Source: Alteribacillus sp. YIM 98480 (lineage in GTDB: Bacteria > Bacillota > Bacilli > Bacillales > Marinococcaceae). From it: a DNA stretch of 64,000 nucleotides. The translations under genes were made by a program, and so were the position numbers. Below, piece after piece: positions 53,061 through 61,671 of this stretch; position 1 is the first letter of the stretch, and every line of letters begins with the position of its first letter. The notes beneath the pieces were generated by a model. It was not told where the DNA came from. It worked only from the letters and a program-made list of their open reading frames with translations, and did no database searches. The stretch is taken from positions 176,833 to 240,832 of the forward strand of contig NZ_VTOK01000004.1 of NCBI RefSeq assembly GCF_009765375.1, written 5' to 3'.

Positions 53061-53079
53061 TTGGCATAATAATTGCAAT
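53061..53079 (+). promoter_or_regulatory. Sigma-54 promoter of the DJ-1/amidohydrolase operon
   Basis: TTGGCATAATAATTGCAAT with the GG and GC doublets 12 bp apart, 68 bp upstream of the first coding start. Confidence 0.82.
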
Positions 53080-53146
53080 CAAAATAAGTGACGTTATTTT
53101 TAAAAACAAATTATTGTAAACGCTAACAAAAAGAGGAGGAGTTATG

Positions 53147-53716
53147 ATGTCTGCAAAAAAAGTATTGATTGTTACTGGAGACGCTGTGGAAGCTTTAGAG
53201 GTGTATTACCCATATTTTCGCTGTTTAGAAGAAGGATTTGAGGCAGATATTGCGGCACCGTCACAGAAAAAACTTAATACCGTTGTTCATGATTTTGAAG
53301 ATTGGGAAACATATACCGAAAAAAGAGGATACATGATTGAAGCCAATAAGTCATTTGCTGACGTGGATCCGAAACAGTATGATGCTTTAATTATCCCCGG
53401 AGGACGGGCGCCAGAATATATTCGCATGGATGATCATTTGCCCAACATATTGGTTCATTTTTTTGAAGTAGATAAACCGATTGCCATTATGTGTCATGGA
53501 AGTCTCGTTTTAACCCCTATTGCAGAAAAGGTAAAAGGAAGAAAGCTTACCGCCTATCAAGCTTGTAAACCAGAAGTAGAAAGCATGGGAGCAGAATATG
53601 TAAATGAAATGAATTACGTAGATAAAAATCTTATTTCAGGACATGCATGGCCTGATCTTCCAGCTATTATGAGGGAATTTGTGAAACAAGTGAATGGAGC
53701 AGCTGTCAAGTCCTAA
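53147..53716 (+). CDS. DJ-1/PfpI-family protein
   Basis: 189 residues from ATG 53147 (AGGAGG 7 bp upstream; ATG 53144 is adjacent). Class I glutamine amidotransferase-like fold: VLIVTGDAVEALEVYYPYFR at the start, ALIIPGGRAPEYIR in the middle, and the nucleophile elbow PIAIMCHGSLVL with Cys near residue 107. Members act as proteases, glyoxalases, deglycases or hydratases. It is the first gene behind the second sigma-54 promoter. A role in protecting against reactive aldehydes or ketones would suit the alcohol dehydrogenase in the operon, but this is inference. Confidence 0.85.
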   Translation: MSAKKVLIVTGDAVEALEVYYPYFRCLEEGFEADIAAPSQKKLNTVVHDFEDWETYTEKRGYMIEANKSFADVDPKQYDALIIPGGRAPEYIRMDDHLPNILVHFFEVDKPIAIMCHGSLVLTPIAEKVKGRKLTAYQACKPEVESMGAEYVNEMNYVDKNLISGHAWPDLPAIMREFVKQVNGAAVKS

Positions 53717-53747
53717 TACAATTATTACTTTCAGGAGGGAGCCTAAA

Positions 53748-54782
53748 ATGTATCGTACGGTAGATGGAGAAGAACTTTTTATAATTGATGCTCATATTGC
53801 TTTATGGGATGCAAGCAAGGAAAATCAATTAAATAATCATGGAGAAGAATTTATCAACTGTTTTTATGATTATCACCGTAATTTAACCCCGCCTGAGTAC
53901 CATTGGGATAAGAAATCTTTTCTGAAATATAGTAAAGAAACTCTTATTAGTGATGTTTTTAATAAAGGTTATTGTGATATGGCTATCTTTCAGCCAGTCC
54001 CCCTGACTGACTTTTATAAGGAACCCTTTGGAGATATAAAAAAGAATGATGAATTGGTTAAACAATATCCCGGACGATTTATTGGTAACGGAAGCTTTGA
54101 TCCGCGTGATAAGGAAAAGGGATTAAAGGTATTGGAAGAAGAAACAAAAAAATATCATTTAAAAGGTGTTAAACTATACACTGCTGAATGGCGTGGGGAA
54201 TCAAAAGGGTATAAACTATCGGATCCATGGGCTAAACGATATTTGGAAAAATGTGAAGAATTAGGTATTAAAAATATTCATGTTCACAAAGGACCAACTG
54301 TTACTCCACTAAATCGTGATGCATTTGACGTGGCAGACATTGATGACGCTGCAAGTTCATTTCCAAACTTAAATTTTATCGTAGAACATGTAGGACTCCC
54401 TAGATTAGAAGATTTTTGCTGGATAGCAACACAAGAAAAAAATGTATACGGCGGGCTAGCGGTTGCGATGCCTTTTGTGTATGCACGGCCAAGATATTTT
54501 GCTCAAATTATTAGTGAGCTGCTTTTCTGGCTGGACGAAGATAGAATTCTATTTGGCAGCGATTATGCGATTTGGGAACCAGGCTGGTTGATAGACAAAT
54601 TTATGGACTTTCAGCTTCCGGAAGATATCGTAGAAGAAACGGGTTCAGTACTAGATCTAAAAGTGAAACGCAAAATACTCGGAGAAAATGCAGCCCGCAT
54701 TTACGACATTGATATTCCTAGAAAAAAAGAAGAACTAAAAAACAGCCCCATAAATGCAAGGGGGGACAGATCCATTGTTTAA
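53748..54782 (+). CDS. Amidohydrolase of the di-iron monooxygenase accessory type
   Basis: 344 residues from ATG 53748 behind AGGAGGG. Amidohydrolase-2 fold with IIDAHIALWDAS (the usual second histidine of H-x-H replaced, I-D-A-H-I-A), KGVKLYTAEWRGESKGYKLS, IKNIHVHKGPTVTPL, FIVEHVGLPRLEDF and LFGSDYAIWEPGW. This sequence type is the one I know from propane and acetone-type soluble di-iron monooxygenase clusters, where its role is unclear. It overlaps the following MIP18-family gene by 8 bp. Confidence 0.82.
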   Translation: MYRTVDGEELFIIDAHIALWDASKENQLNNHGEEFINCFYDYHRNLTPPEYHWDKKSFLKYSKETLISDVFNKGYCDMAIFQPVPLTDFYKEPFGDIKKNDELVKQYPGRFIGNGSFDPRDKEKGLKVLEEETKKYHLKGVKLYTAEWRGESKGYKLSDPWAKRYLEKCEELGIKNIHVHKGPTVTPLNRDAFDVADIDDAASSFPNLNFIVEHVGLPRLEDFCWIATQEKNVYGGLAVAMPFVYARPRYFAQIISELLFWLDEDRILFGSDYAIWEPGWLIDKFMDFQLPEDIVEETGSVLDLKVKRKILGENAARIYDIDIPRKKEELKNSPINARGDRSIV

Positions 54783-55473
54783 GATTAAAGAAGTATATGA
54801 CAGACTAGAACTAGTTACCGATCCAGAAATAGACCGTCCTTTACCAGAATTAGGATTTATTGAAGACGTAGAAATAAATGGAAAGTCTGTTATGGTGGGA
54901 TTTCGTCTGCCAACTTATTGGTGTTCCCCTAATTTTGCCTTTATTATGGCAGAGGATATTAGAGATGAAGTTTCTGAGCTGCCCTGGGTGACTCAAGTCG
55001 AAATTAATTTAATAGAACACTCAGAATCCGAAAAAGTAAACCGTGGAGTAAATAGTTTTTATTCCTTCGAGGAAATGTTTTCTGACAAGACGGATGGAAC
55101 AGGATTAAATGAACTGCGTCATATATTTAAGGTAAAGGCTTTCTATGGAAGACAAGAGCGTTTACTTCGATATTTGTTAAAAAATGATAGGAGTAAAGAA
55201 GATATTTTAGAATTAACGAAACAAACATTAATTCCTTTCACTAGAAACGATAGAACATTAGAAGAGTTAATGAAAAGTTATTTGAATATTCGTGAAAAGT
55301 TAAACCTAGACAACTCAAAGACAGTTAAGTTAATAACAGATGAATTTGGAAAACCATTAACAATAGAACAATTTAATGACCATCTCTTGCATGCTAGAAG
55401 GTCGCGCTTAACGATGGAATTTAACGGTCATTACTGCCAGACCTTATTACAAACAAGATATAGCTTATCGTAA
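54775..55473 (+). CDS. MIP18/DUF59-family metal-sulfur assembly-like protein
   Basis: 232 residues from TTG 54775 with AAGGGGGG 9 bp upstream. Residues 1-90 form the DUF59 domain (VYDRLELVTDPEIDRPLPEL and LPTYWCSPNFAFIMAED, with one conserved Cys); the remainder is a helical extension without a known name. Such two-part proteins accompany the amidohydrolase in di-iron monooxygenase clusters and may help metal-centre assembly. Overlap with the upstream gene shows translational coupling. Confidence 0.8.
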   Translation: MFKIKEVYDRLELVTDPEIDRPLPELGFIEDVEINGKSVMVGFRLPTYWCSPNFAFIMAEDIRDEVSELPWVTQVEINLIEHSESEKVNRGVNSFYSFEEMFSDKTDGTGLNELRHIFKVKAFYGRQERLLRYLLKNDRSKEDILELTKQTLIPFTRNDRTLEELMKSYLNIREKLNLDNSKTVKLITDEFGKPLTIEQFNDHLLHARRSRLTMEFNGHYCQTLLQTRYSLS

Positions 55474-55501
55474 TGTCTTTCTAAATAAAGGAGTGTATAC
55501 C

Positions 55502-56530
55502 GTGAAAGCATGGAGATTAAAAGAATTCAATCAGCCTTTATCGTTTGAAGAAATAGATGATCCAGTGATTACAGACCCAACAGATGTTATTATTAAGATT
55601 GGCGGGGCGGGAGTTTGTCGTACCGATCTCCATTTAATAGAAGGGATTTGGGATGAAACATTAAAAACACCGCTTCCTTTTACGATAGGACATGAAAATG
55701 CTGGCTGGGTTCATGAAATTGGATCAGGGGTCACAACGTTTGAAGTCGGTGATCCAGTAATCGTCCATCCGGTTGCAAGCTGTGGAAAGTGTTTAAGCTG
55801 TCGAGCAGGGGAAGATATGCATTGTGAGAACCTTGTTTTCCCGGGATTAACAGCTGATGGAGGGTATGCAGAATTTTTAAAAACATCTGAACGAGCCTTG
55901 ATTAAGTTAGAAAATGGCGTGGAACCAAAAGACGTGGCACCTCTGGCAGACGCTGGAATAACAGCTTACCGGGCCGTTCAGAAAGCAGCTCCTTTAGCTA
56001 AACCAGGAACAAAAGCCTTATTAATTGGAATGGGAGGGCTTGGTCACATAGCGGTGCAGCTCATGCGAGAATTTGGTAATTCCGATATCATCGCTATGGA
56101 TACAAATGAAGAAAGGTTAAAATTAGCTAGCGATTATGGTGCAGACGAAAGTGTTTTAGTTAAAGATGGGATGATTGAAGAGGTGCTGCATCTTTCTGAA
56201 GCCAAAGGAGTAGATTTAATTATAGATCTTGTTGGAACAGATCAAACCCACGAAGATAGCATGAAAATGCTGAAAAAGGGCGGCTCCTATTTTGTAGTTG
56301 GTTATGGTGGAGCGTTACATGTACCTTCGCTGAATATTATTAATAATGAAGTGAATATAGTAGGGAGTCTTGTGGGCAATTATAATCAATTGTATGAATT
56401 AATGAAATTACATGCGAAAGGGAAAATACATCTGCATTCTACTTCTTATCCATTGAGCGAAGCTAATGAAGTCTTAAAAAAGCTTGATGAAGGAATAATT
56501 AACGGTCGGACAGTGTTAGTTCCAGAATAA
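55502..56530 (+). CDS. NAD(P)-dependent zinc alcohol dehydrogenase
   Basis: 342 residues from GTG 55502 with AAGGAG 8 bp upstream (GTG 55493 overlaps that site). Catalytic zinc region GAGVCRTDLHLIEG and GHENAGWVHEIG; structural zinc cysteines in SCGKCLSCRAGEDMHCEN; cofactor-binding LLIGMGGLGHIAVQLMR. It resembles the secondary alcohol dehydrogenases that act on 2-propanol in propane-oxidation clusters. Last gene of the sigma-54 operon, with a strong terminator 66 bp downstream. Confidence 0.88.
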   Translation: MKAWRLKEFNQPLSFEEIDDPVITDPTDVIIKIGGAGVCRTDLHLIEGIWDETLKTPLPFTIGHENAGWVHEIGSGVTTFEVGDPVIVHPVASCGKCLSCRAGEDMHCENLVFPGLTADGGYAEFLKTSERALIKLENGVEPKDVAPLADAGITAYRAVQKAAPLAKPGTKALLIGMGGLGHIAVQLMREFGNSDIIAMDTNEERLKLASDYGADESVLVKDGMIEEVLHLSEAKGVDLIIDLVGTDQTHEDSMKMLKKGGSYFVVGYGGALHVPSLNIINNEVNIVGSLVGNYNQLYELMKLHAKGKIHLHSTSYPLSEANEVLKKLDEGIINGRTVLVPE

Positions 56531-56595
56531 TATACTAATCGGAAAAGATTTACTTGATAGCATTGACTTAAAAAATTAATCGAATACAACAACCT

Positions 56596-56638
56596 AGCGC
56601 TTCTTCGTTAATTTACACAGTGAAGAAGCGCTTTTTTT
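56596..56638 (+). terminator. Terminator of the second sigma-54 operon
   Basis: AGCGCTTCTTC / GAAGAAGCGCT perfect 11-bp stem, followed by TTTTTT. Confidence 0.9.
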
Positions 56639-56704
56639 AATGGAAGAGAAGCATAAATACTGTTGACTTATAATTTAAAGTCGACTAAAATTTTCTTGTG
56701 TAAA

Positions 56705-56719
56705 TAATAATGATTACGA
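56705..56719 (+). promoter_or_regulatory. Zur box
   Basis: TAATAATGATTACGA followed by TTTTT. The right half ATTACGA is the exact Bacillus Zur half-site, and the left half matches at 5 of 7 positions (TCGTAAT expected). It lies 24 bp upstream of the ferredoxin-like gene and predicts de-repression under zinc limitation. Confidence 0.75.
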
Positions 56720-56742
56720 TTTTTGATGTGAGGGATAAACAT

Positions 56743-57111
56743 ATGGTTACTTGGAATTTATCAAATACAACTCATCACGTATTAATTTATAACGGCGGCA
56801 GCTGCATGAGGAAAAATGGAGAAGAGGTAACACAGGCGATTCGCGATGAAATAAAAAACCTTGGTCTTGATGAATACATACATACCACTCGTACGCGTTG
56901 TAACGGGCGATGTGAGGATGCCTGCGTGGTACTGGTTTATCCAGAAGGCGTTTGGTATAAAACGATAAACCCGGATATGGGAAGAAAAATCATTAATCAA
57001 CACATTCAAAAAAATGAACCTCTTCACCCTTACATTGCTTACCGGTATCAGCATGCAAACTTCGAACCTGATAATATATCATCTATTGGTATATCTAAAT
57101 CCAAAAAATAA
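56743..57111 (+). CDS. (2Fe-2S) ferredoxin-like protein, zinc-regulated
   Basis: 122 residues from ATG 56743. Thioredoxin-like [2Fe-2S] ferredoxin family: NGGSCMRKNGEEVTQAIRDE, RTRCNGRCEDACVVLVYPEG and the W-Y-K segment give cysteines at about 26, 58, 62 and 66. Proteins of this family accompany COG0523 GTPases in Bacillus. The Zur box upstream suggests it is made when zinc is scarce. The GTPase follows after 44 bp. Confidence 0.82.
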   Translation: MVTWNLSNTTHHVLIYNGGSCMRKNGEEVTQAIRDEIKNLGLDEYIHTTRTRCNGRCEDACVVLVYPEGVWYKTINPDMGRKIINQHIQKNEPLHPYIAYRYQHANFEPDNISSIGISKSKK

Positions 57112-57155
57112 TAGGTATGGGAAGGATCACACAAAGCGGGAGGGTTTAATACATT

Positions 57156-58082
57156 TTGAACAATCACCGAACAGAACTTTTCATGTTGAGCGGCTTTCTA
57201 GGCAGCGGGAAAAGTACGATGCTCAGACAATTACTTCAGAAAGAACAAGAGGCTGGCAGGAACGTGGCTGTTTTGATGAATGAATTGGGAAAAAAAAGCA
57301 TTGATTCATCTGTAGTTCCCGCCAATATGCCTCTAAAAGAGCTTTTAAACGGTTGTATCTGCTGTACGATCCAAGGCCAGCTCAGCCAGCAATTAGATCA
57401 TTTATTAAAAGATAATGAACTCGATGCGATTTATGTAGAAGCAACCGGTGCTGCTCATCCTGTAGATGTGATCGAGGCTTGTACTCATCCTTTTATCGCA
57501 GACAAACTAAAAATAAAAGCGGTCATTACTTTGGTGGACGCGAAACAATGGAACGATAAAAAAGGCAGTCTGAAAGTGAAGAAGCTAATGAAAGAACAAG
57601 TGAAATACGCTGATATTGTGGTACTTAATAAGATAGACAAAGTGAGCAGCAGTGAACAAAAGGCTGTACATCAATCATTAAAAGAAATAAATCCAAAAGC
57701 AAGTACTCTCCCTGCTGCATATGCAAATATACCTTTATCCGTCTTATTTTCTTCTAAAACCAATTATTACTCTTTGCCGCCTGCAGAAAGGAAGGCACAC
57801 GCTGTGGAAGACTTGCATCTTCACTCATTAACATTGCCGCTGCCTCAGCCTGTCAGCCGGCTCAAGTTTTCTCAGTGGATAAAAAAAATGGAAGGAAATG
57901 TCTTTCGCATGAAAGGATTTGTCATCTTTACGAGCGGACCAGAAATGTTTTTATTTAATTACTCCCACGGTGGATTGACCTTTGAGAAGCACCAGCAAGA
58001 TAAAAACATTGATCCTTTACTGGTTATCATAGGAGAAGGCCTTGATGAGAATAAAATGAAGGAAGGACTTCATAAGCTTTAA
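57156..58082 (+). CDS. COG0523 GTPase, ZagA/YciC-like zinc metallochaperone
   Basis: 308 residues from TTG 57156 with GGGAGGG 11 bp upstream. P-loop SGFLGSGKSTMLRQLLQ, the CxCC metal motif NGCICCTIQG near residue 70, VEATGAAHPVDV and the guanine motif NKIDKV, then a CobW C-terminal domain. Regulated by Zur together with the upstream ferredoxin-like gene, it should supply zinc to essential enzymes under limitation. Clearly distinct from the sigma-54-controlled paralogue at 18296, which shares only the family motifs. Confidence 0.9.
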   Translation: MNNHRTELFMLSGFLGSGKSTMLRQLLQKEQEAGRNVAVLMNELGKKSIDSSVVPANMPLKELLNGCICCTIQGQLSQQLDHLLKDNELDAIYVEATGAAHPVDVIEACTHPFIADKLKIKAVITLVDAKQWNDKKGSLKVKKLMKEQVKYADIVVLNKIDKVSSSEQKAVHQSLKEINPKASTLPAAYANIPLSVLFSSKTNYYSLPPAERKAHAVEDLHLHSLTLPLPQPVSRLKFSQWIKKMEGNVFRMKGFVIFTSGPEMFLFNYSHGGLTFEKHQQDKNIDPLLVIIGEGLDENKMKEGLHKL

Positions 58083-58138
58083 AAACTATGTATAGATAGT
58101 AAAGGACGCAGCAGTAATTGCTTCAAATGACATAAAAC

Positions 58139-58178
58139 GGACAGACTTATCTTTTGTATGAGTCTGTCCTTTCTTTTT
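58139..58178 (+). terminator. Terminator of the zinc operon
   Basis: GGACAGACT / AGTCTGTCC stem, 13-base loop, then TTTCTTTTT. Confidence 0.88.
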
Positions 58179-58273
58179 GGCTGCAAGGTATTGGTAAATA
58201 AAGGAATATTTCCCTTCTCTATAAAATATGATTCCTATGTGCACTTATTCTTCTATTAGAGGGGGATGGCTGG

Positions 58274-58633
58274 ATGAGCAGAGTGACGGAAATGGTGCTT
58301 GGGGTTATTGGCGGGTTGATTGGATTTGGCGGTGCCTTTTTTGCGTTATTTATGGGAAGCCTTGATGAAGCTTTTAATGAAACGGCCAGCAGTTTGACGG
58401 GACTAGGTGCTAGTGCTTTTTTGTTTAGTGCTTAAGCGATTGCAGGAGCGATCGTCGTGAAGTTTAAACCGAAAACAGGCGGCTGGATGATGGCCATAAG
58501 CGGCATAGCCATTTTATTTTCTATTAGTCTGTTCGGTGTGGTTCCAGCACTATTTCTTGTGCCCGCGGGATTAATGGGAATTTTGCGTAAAGAAAAGCAA
58601 ACGCAGTCTCCAAATAAATCAGAAGGAAGTTAG
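58274..58633 (+). pseudogene. DUF4064-like membrane protein with in-frame stop
   Basis: Frame from ATG 58274 reads a typical small DUF4064 protein (VLGVIGGLIGFGGAFFALFM ... KFKPKTGGWMMAISGIA ... PAGLMGILRK) of 119 codons, but codon 54 is TAA (58433-58435, S-A-stop-A-I-A-G-A-I). Both halves are otherwise intact in the same frame. Either a nonsense mutation has inactivated it or a base is misread. Confidence 0.75.
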
Positions 58634-58748
58634 ATCAAAGCCCAATATAATGAAGTAATATGTAAATTTATACCGGTTAATTTTTTGTAACAGGCCAACC
58701 TATTTTAGGCATATATTAACCCAGAGTTTTAAAGAAAGGAGGAGAATT

Positions 58749-59426
58749 ATGTATTTTTATTATTACCCCACAGGAAATCCATATGCCCATGCTCCTTACC
58801 ACACGCGGCCTTATGAACAGCACCCTTATTACATGGAAGATAGAAGTTATTCCGGGTTTTCTAATGATTTTGATCGTCAGCAATCCGTTCGGGGGCAGGC
58901 TACCTGGACAGAGGGAGGGCCAGTAACAAAATGCGGTATCCCCTGGTCTCACAATAATTACATGACAGTTTCGGTTGGAGAAAATTCTCCTTATCAATGC
59001 GGGCAATCCTTAAGAATTAAAAATCTTACTTCTCCTGACAAAGAAGTGACGGTAACGGTTGTCGATCAGACGAGAGGCTATCCGCCTAATAAAATTAATC
59101 TTCACCGCAGCGCTTTTGAGGCACTAGGTGCCAACCTTGAAGTAGGTGTATTAAATGTTGAGATTACACCAATGCAGCAGTCAGATTCAAGCATAAGTAA
59201 TGGAAGATGGGGAGAGTACTTATCGGCCATTACTCAAACGGCTTATCCGAGTTATTATGTGACCAATTTCCAAGCCGTAGGGAAAACACCCATGAATCCA
59301 CAGCAGACAAAAGAAACTTATGATCTGCTATTGCAATCACCGCACGAATCCAGGCAAGTCCGCGGCAACGTTATTTATCAAACAAACACAAACCAAGTAA
59401 TTTCTTTTGATATACAGGAAATGTGA
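58749..59426 (+). CDS. DUF3889 protein with double-psi beta-barrel domain
   Basis: 225 residues, ATG 58749 behind AAAGGAGG. N-terminal Tyr/Pro/His-rich segment (YFYYYPTGNPYAHAPYHTRP) without a signal peptide, then an RlpA/expansin-like double-psi barrel (residues 45-138: GQATWTEGGPVTKCGIPWSH, VTVVDQTRGYPPNKINLHRS) and a C-terminal DUF3889 domain (145-225, YLSAITQTAYPSYYVTNFQA). A spore-coat or surface protein role would fit the aromatic N-terminus and the absence of a signal, but is not shown. Single gene with a terminator. Confidence 0.8.
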   Translation: MYFYYYPTGNPYAHAPYHTRPYEQHPYYMEDRSYSGFSNDFDRQQSVRGQATWTEGGPVTKCGIPWSHNNYMTVSVGENSPYQCGQSLRIKNLTSPDKEVTVTVVDQTRGYPPNKINLHRSAFEALGANLEVGVLNVEITPMQQSDSSISNGRWGEYLSAITQTAYPSYYVTNFQAVGKTPMNPQQTKETYDLLLQSPHESRQVRGNVIYQTNTNQVISFDIQEM

Positions 59427-59436
59427 AGATGATAGG

Positions 59437-59475
59437 AGGGGCTGTCTCACAAGCTGGAGGCAGTTCTTTTTTGTA
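59437..59475 (+). terminator. Terminator after DUF3889 gene
   Basis: GGGCTGTCTC / GGAGGCAGTTC stem with one G-T pair, then TTTTTT. Confidence 0.7.
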
Positions 59476-59729
59476 TTGAAATAAAACCAATCTAAGCAAT
59501 TGATCCTCATCTCTCTTTTGTCGGTTTTATTATTTCTCTTTAGAAACGTTTACAATTGCTAAAGGATAGAGATAGAAAACAGGAAATAATATAACCGCAC
59601 GATAAGTTGAAAATTATGGTAAAATATAGGTAGAAAAAGGAAGGGGAGAATGTTAAGCGTATGCAGGTATCTCACCCCGATGATTAAATCAAGTGACTCC
59701 TAATCTCATGATAAGGGAGGTCGGTTCCC

Positions 59730-61046
59730 TTGATCAATAAAACGAGAATATTTATAAGCTCTGCTTATGAAGAAGATTTAAAAACACCGCGGAAAATAGT
59801 GAAAAAGCATTTAGAAGAGAGTGGGCATTACGTTCCTATATTTGAAGACGGGGATTTTGGTACATGGGAAAAGGATACGTTAAAGCAATGCCAGGACGTC
59901 GTAAAAGCAAGCGATGTTTTTGTCCTTCTCATTCACCGAAAAGCAGGTGCCAGTTCACAACTCTTGCCAGGAAATGTGACACCTGCTTATTTAGAGTACA
60001 AAGCAGCAGTTATGGAAAACAAGCATATCCTTGTGTTTGTCTCCCCAGAGGTAAAAGAAAGTTTTTTTAAAATACAAAAGAAACTCGAGACCCTTCACAA
60101 CGCCTTTTTAAACGACAATCACCGGGCGCCCGATTCTCCGTTTGATCCGTTTGAACATTGGATAATAGATGAAATAGAAAACGAAGGTTTGGCAAAACAA
60201 TTTCTTAAAACAGCGGATCCGTTTATTTGGGCGTTTCTCTTTGAATTGTTTCAAAACGGACATTGGCTTTATGATTTTGACATTTCCAAGGCTGAAACAC
60301 AGGCCCAAAATATTTCTGCGATGCTTAGCACATCGTTACGCTCTGTTATTGGTTTTATCTCAGAAAGAGAACACATTCAAACGTTAAAAAAACAGGCTGC
60401 TCAGCTGCTTCATTATGGTGATTATTCTCTTTTGATGCTTCATGCGTATAATGAGATGATTAAAGATACAGGGGAGATGAGGAAAAACTGGTCTGCTTTT
60501 TTAGAAAAAGCAATATCATTTTTCCATTGCCCCGTCGACATAGTGCAAGCCCCTGAATATAACCCTGTTGTCGTAAATACCATTAAGGACTGTTTTGCTG
60601 CAGCTCTTTATTGTTCTGTTGAAGAGCAATATTTGTCTCTAATTGGCCTAACCGGGGACATCCCAGCCCCAGAAGAAATGTCGCTCGACGCCGGGGCGTT
60701 TAAAAAGAGAACGATCGGATACAAAGAAGAGACGCAATCCCTTTACATCGCTGAATCTATTAGTCCTTTCGTCTTGTATTTGCATTTTTCTTTGGCTGAT
60801 CCAATGACAGAGGAACAAATCACTGCGTACACGGATGAAATAGAACGAGCTGTCATGGAGCAAAGTGAGTATCATATCGAATGTTTAAAATCTCTGATTG
60901 GCGGAAAATCAGTGAGCCCAGAAGATAGTGTACGGTTTTACTCTCATGAAAAACAGAACACGATGCGTAAGTCTATTTCCCAAAACCTTGAATCCCTCAA
61001 GAGAGCATTGGATAGAGGAAATACATTGTTCCAAAAGAAATGGTAA
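59730..61046 (+). CDS. DUF4062-domain protein
   Basis: 438 residues from TTG 59730 with GGGAGG upstream. The N-terminal 100 residues are a DUF4062 domain (TRIFISSAYEEDLKTPRKIV, DVFVLLIHRKAGA, YLEYKAAVMENKHILVFV), a fold related to TIR/flavodoxin-like nucleotide-binding modules that is found in several defence and signalling proteins. The remaining 330 residues are alpha-helical and match no family I know. The gene stands alone between two terminator-bounded units. Role unknown; a stress or phage-defence sensor is one possibility. Confidence 0.72.
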   Translation: MINKTRIFISSAYEEDLKTPRKIVKKHLEESGHYVPIFEDGDFGTWEKDTLKQCQDVVKASDVFVLLIHRKAGASSQLLPGNVTPAYLEYKAAVMENKHILVFVSPEVKESFFKIQKKLETLHNAFLNDNHRAPDSPFDPFEHWIIDEIENEGLAKQFLKTADPFIWAFLFELFQNGHWLYDFDISKAETQAQNISAMLSTSLRSVIGFISEREHIQTLKKQAAQLLHYGDYSLLMLHAYNEMIKDTGEMRKNWSAFLEKAISFFHCPVDIVQAPEYNPVVVNTIKDCFAAALYCSVEEQYLSLIGLTGDIPAPEEMSLDAGAFKKRTIGYKEETQSLYIAESISPFVLYLHFSLADPMTEEQITAYTDEIERAVMEQSEYHIECLKSLIGGKSVSPEDSVRFYSHEKQNTMRKSISQNLESLKRALDRGNTLFQKKW

Positions 61047-61052
61047 CAACAT

Positions 61053-61196
61053 TTGATTTTAAATGACGAAGAGTTTTTAGAACATAGCGGAAGCGGCTGC
61101 AGCGGCTGTGCGGTCACTAATGAAGGTGACGAGATAGAAGCCTCCATTCATTGGAGCGGAGAATCGGAACGTTTTAAACTAGAGAACGAGCAATAG
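61053..61196 (+). pseudogene. Short open frame, probable gene remnant
   Basis: 47 residues from TTG 61053, seven bases behind the DUF4062 stop: L-I-L-N-D-E-E-F-L-E-H-S-G-S-G-C-S-G-C-A and an acidic end. It has a GCSGC motif but no ribosome site. It may be the 3' end of a lost gene or a small coupled gene. Function not recognised. Confidence 0.3.
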
Positions 61197-61341
61197 CTGC
61201 CTGTAATTATAGGACATATCTTCGAAACAGACGCCTCCTTTATACATAATGAACCAAAACAGAAAGGCGTTGATTATGTATACACCGGACAAAGAGAAAG
61301 GTCTAAACGACGAGGAATGAAGAAGCAGAAAAATATAAAAA

Positions 61342-61671
61342 TTATTCATCATCTCGTTCTCTTTTTTTGTTTTCTATAAAAGCTTTAAATTGTTCCTTCG
61401 ACACTCCAGACTCTATTGCTTCCTTTACGACTTCAATCCAAACGTCATCTAGTTCAGTTTCTTTTTCTTGTGAAGTCGGCGGTCCGAGCAAGAGTTGAAC
61501 AGGGATATTTAACCCGTTCGCTATCTGTTCAAGCTTTTGAACAGATGGATATGGATATTTGTCTTCCTCTATTTTTTGCAAATGGCTGGTGGAAATTCCT
61601 GTTTTCTGTGCTAGCTCCGATATGGACATATTATTTTTCATCCGATAATGGACGATTCGTTGACCAATCAT
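61342..61671 (-). CDS. SinR-like XRE repressor
   Basis: 109 residues from ATG 61671 with AGGGGG 8-9 bp upstream. Residues 1-65 follow SinR closely (MIGQRIVHYRMKNNMSISEL, SHLQKIEEDKYPYPSVQKLE), and residues 75-109 form a SinI/SinR-type dimerisation helix pair (ELDDVWIEVVKEAIESGVSK, EQFKAFIE). SinR controls biofilm matrix genes in Bacillus subtilis. No sinI-like gene is next to it here, so control may differ. Could be a SlrR or SinR paralogue. Confidence 0.85.
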   Translation of the reverse strand: MIGQRIVHYRMKNNMSISELAQKTGISTSHLQKIEEDKYPYPSVQKLEQIANGLNIPVQLLLGPPTSQEKETELDDVWIEVVKEAIESGVSKEQFKAFIENKKRERDDE

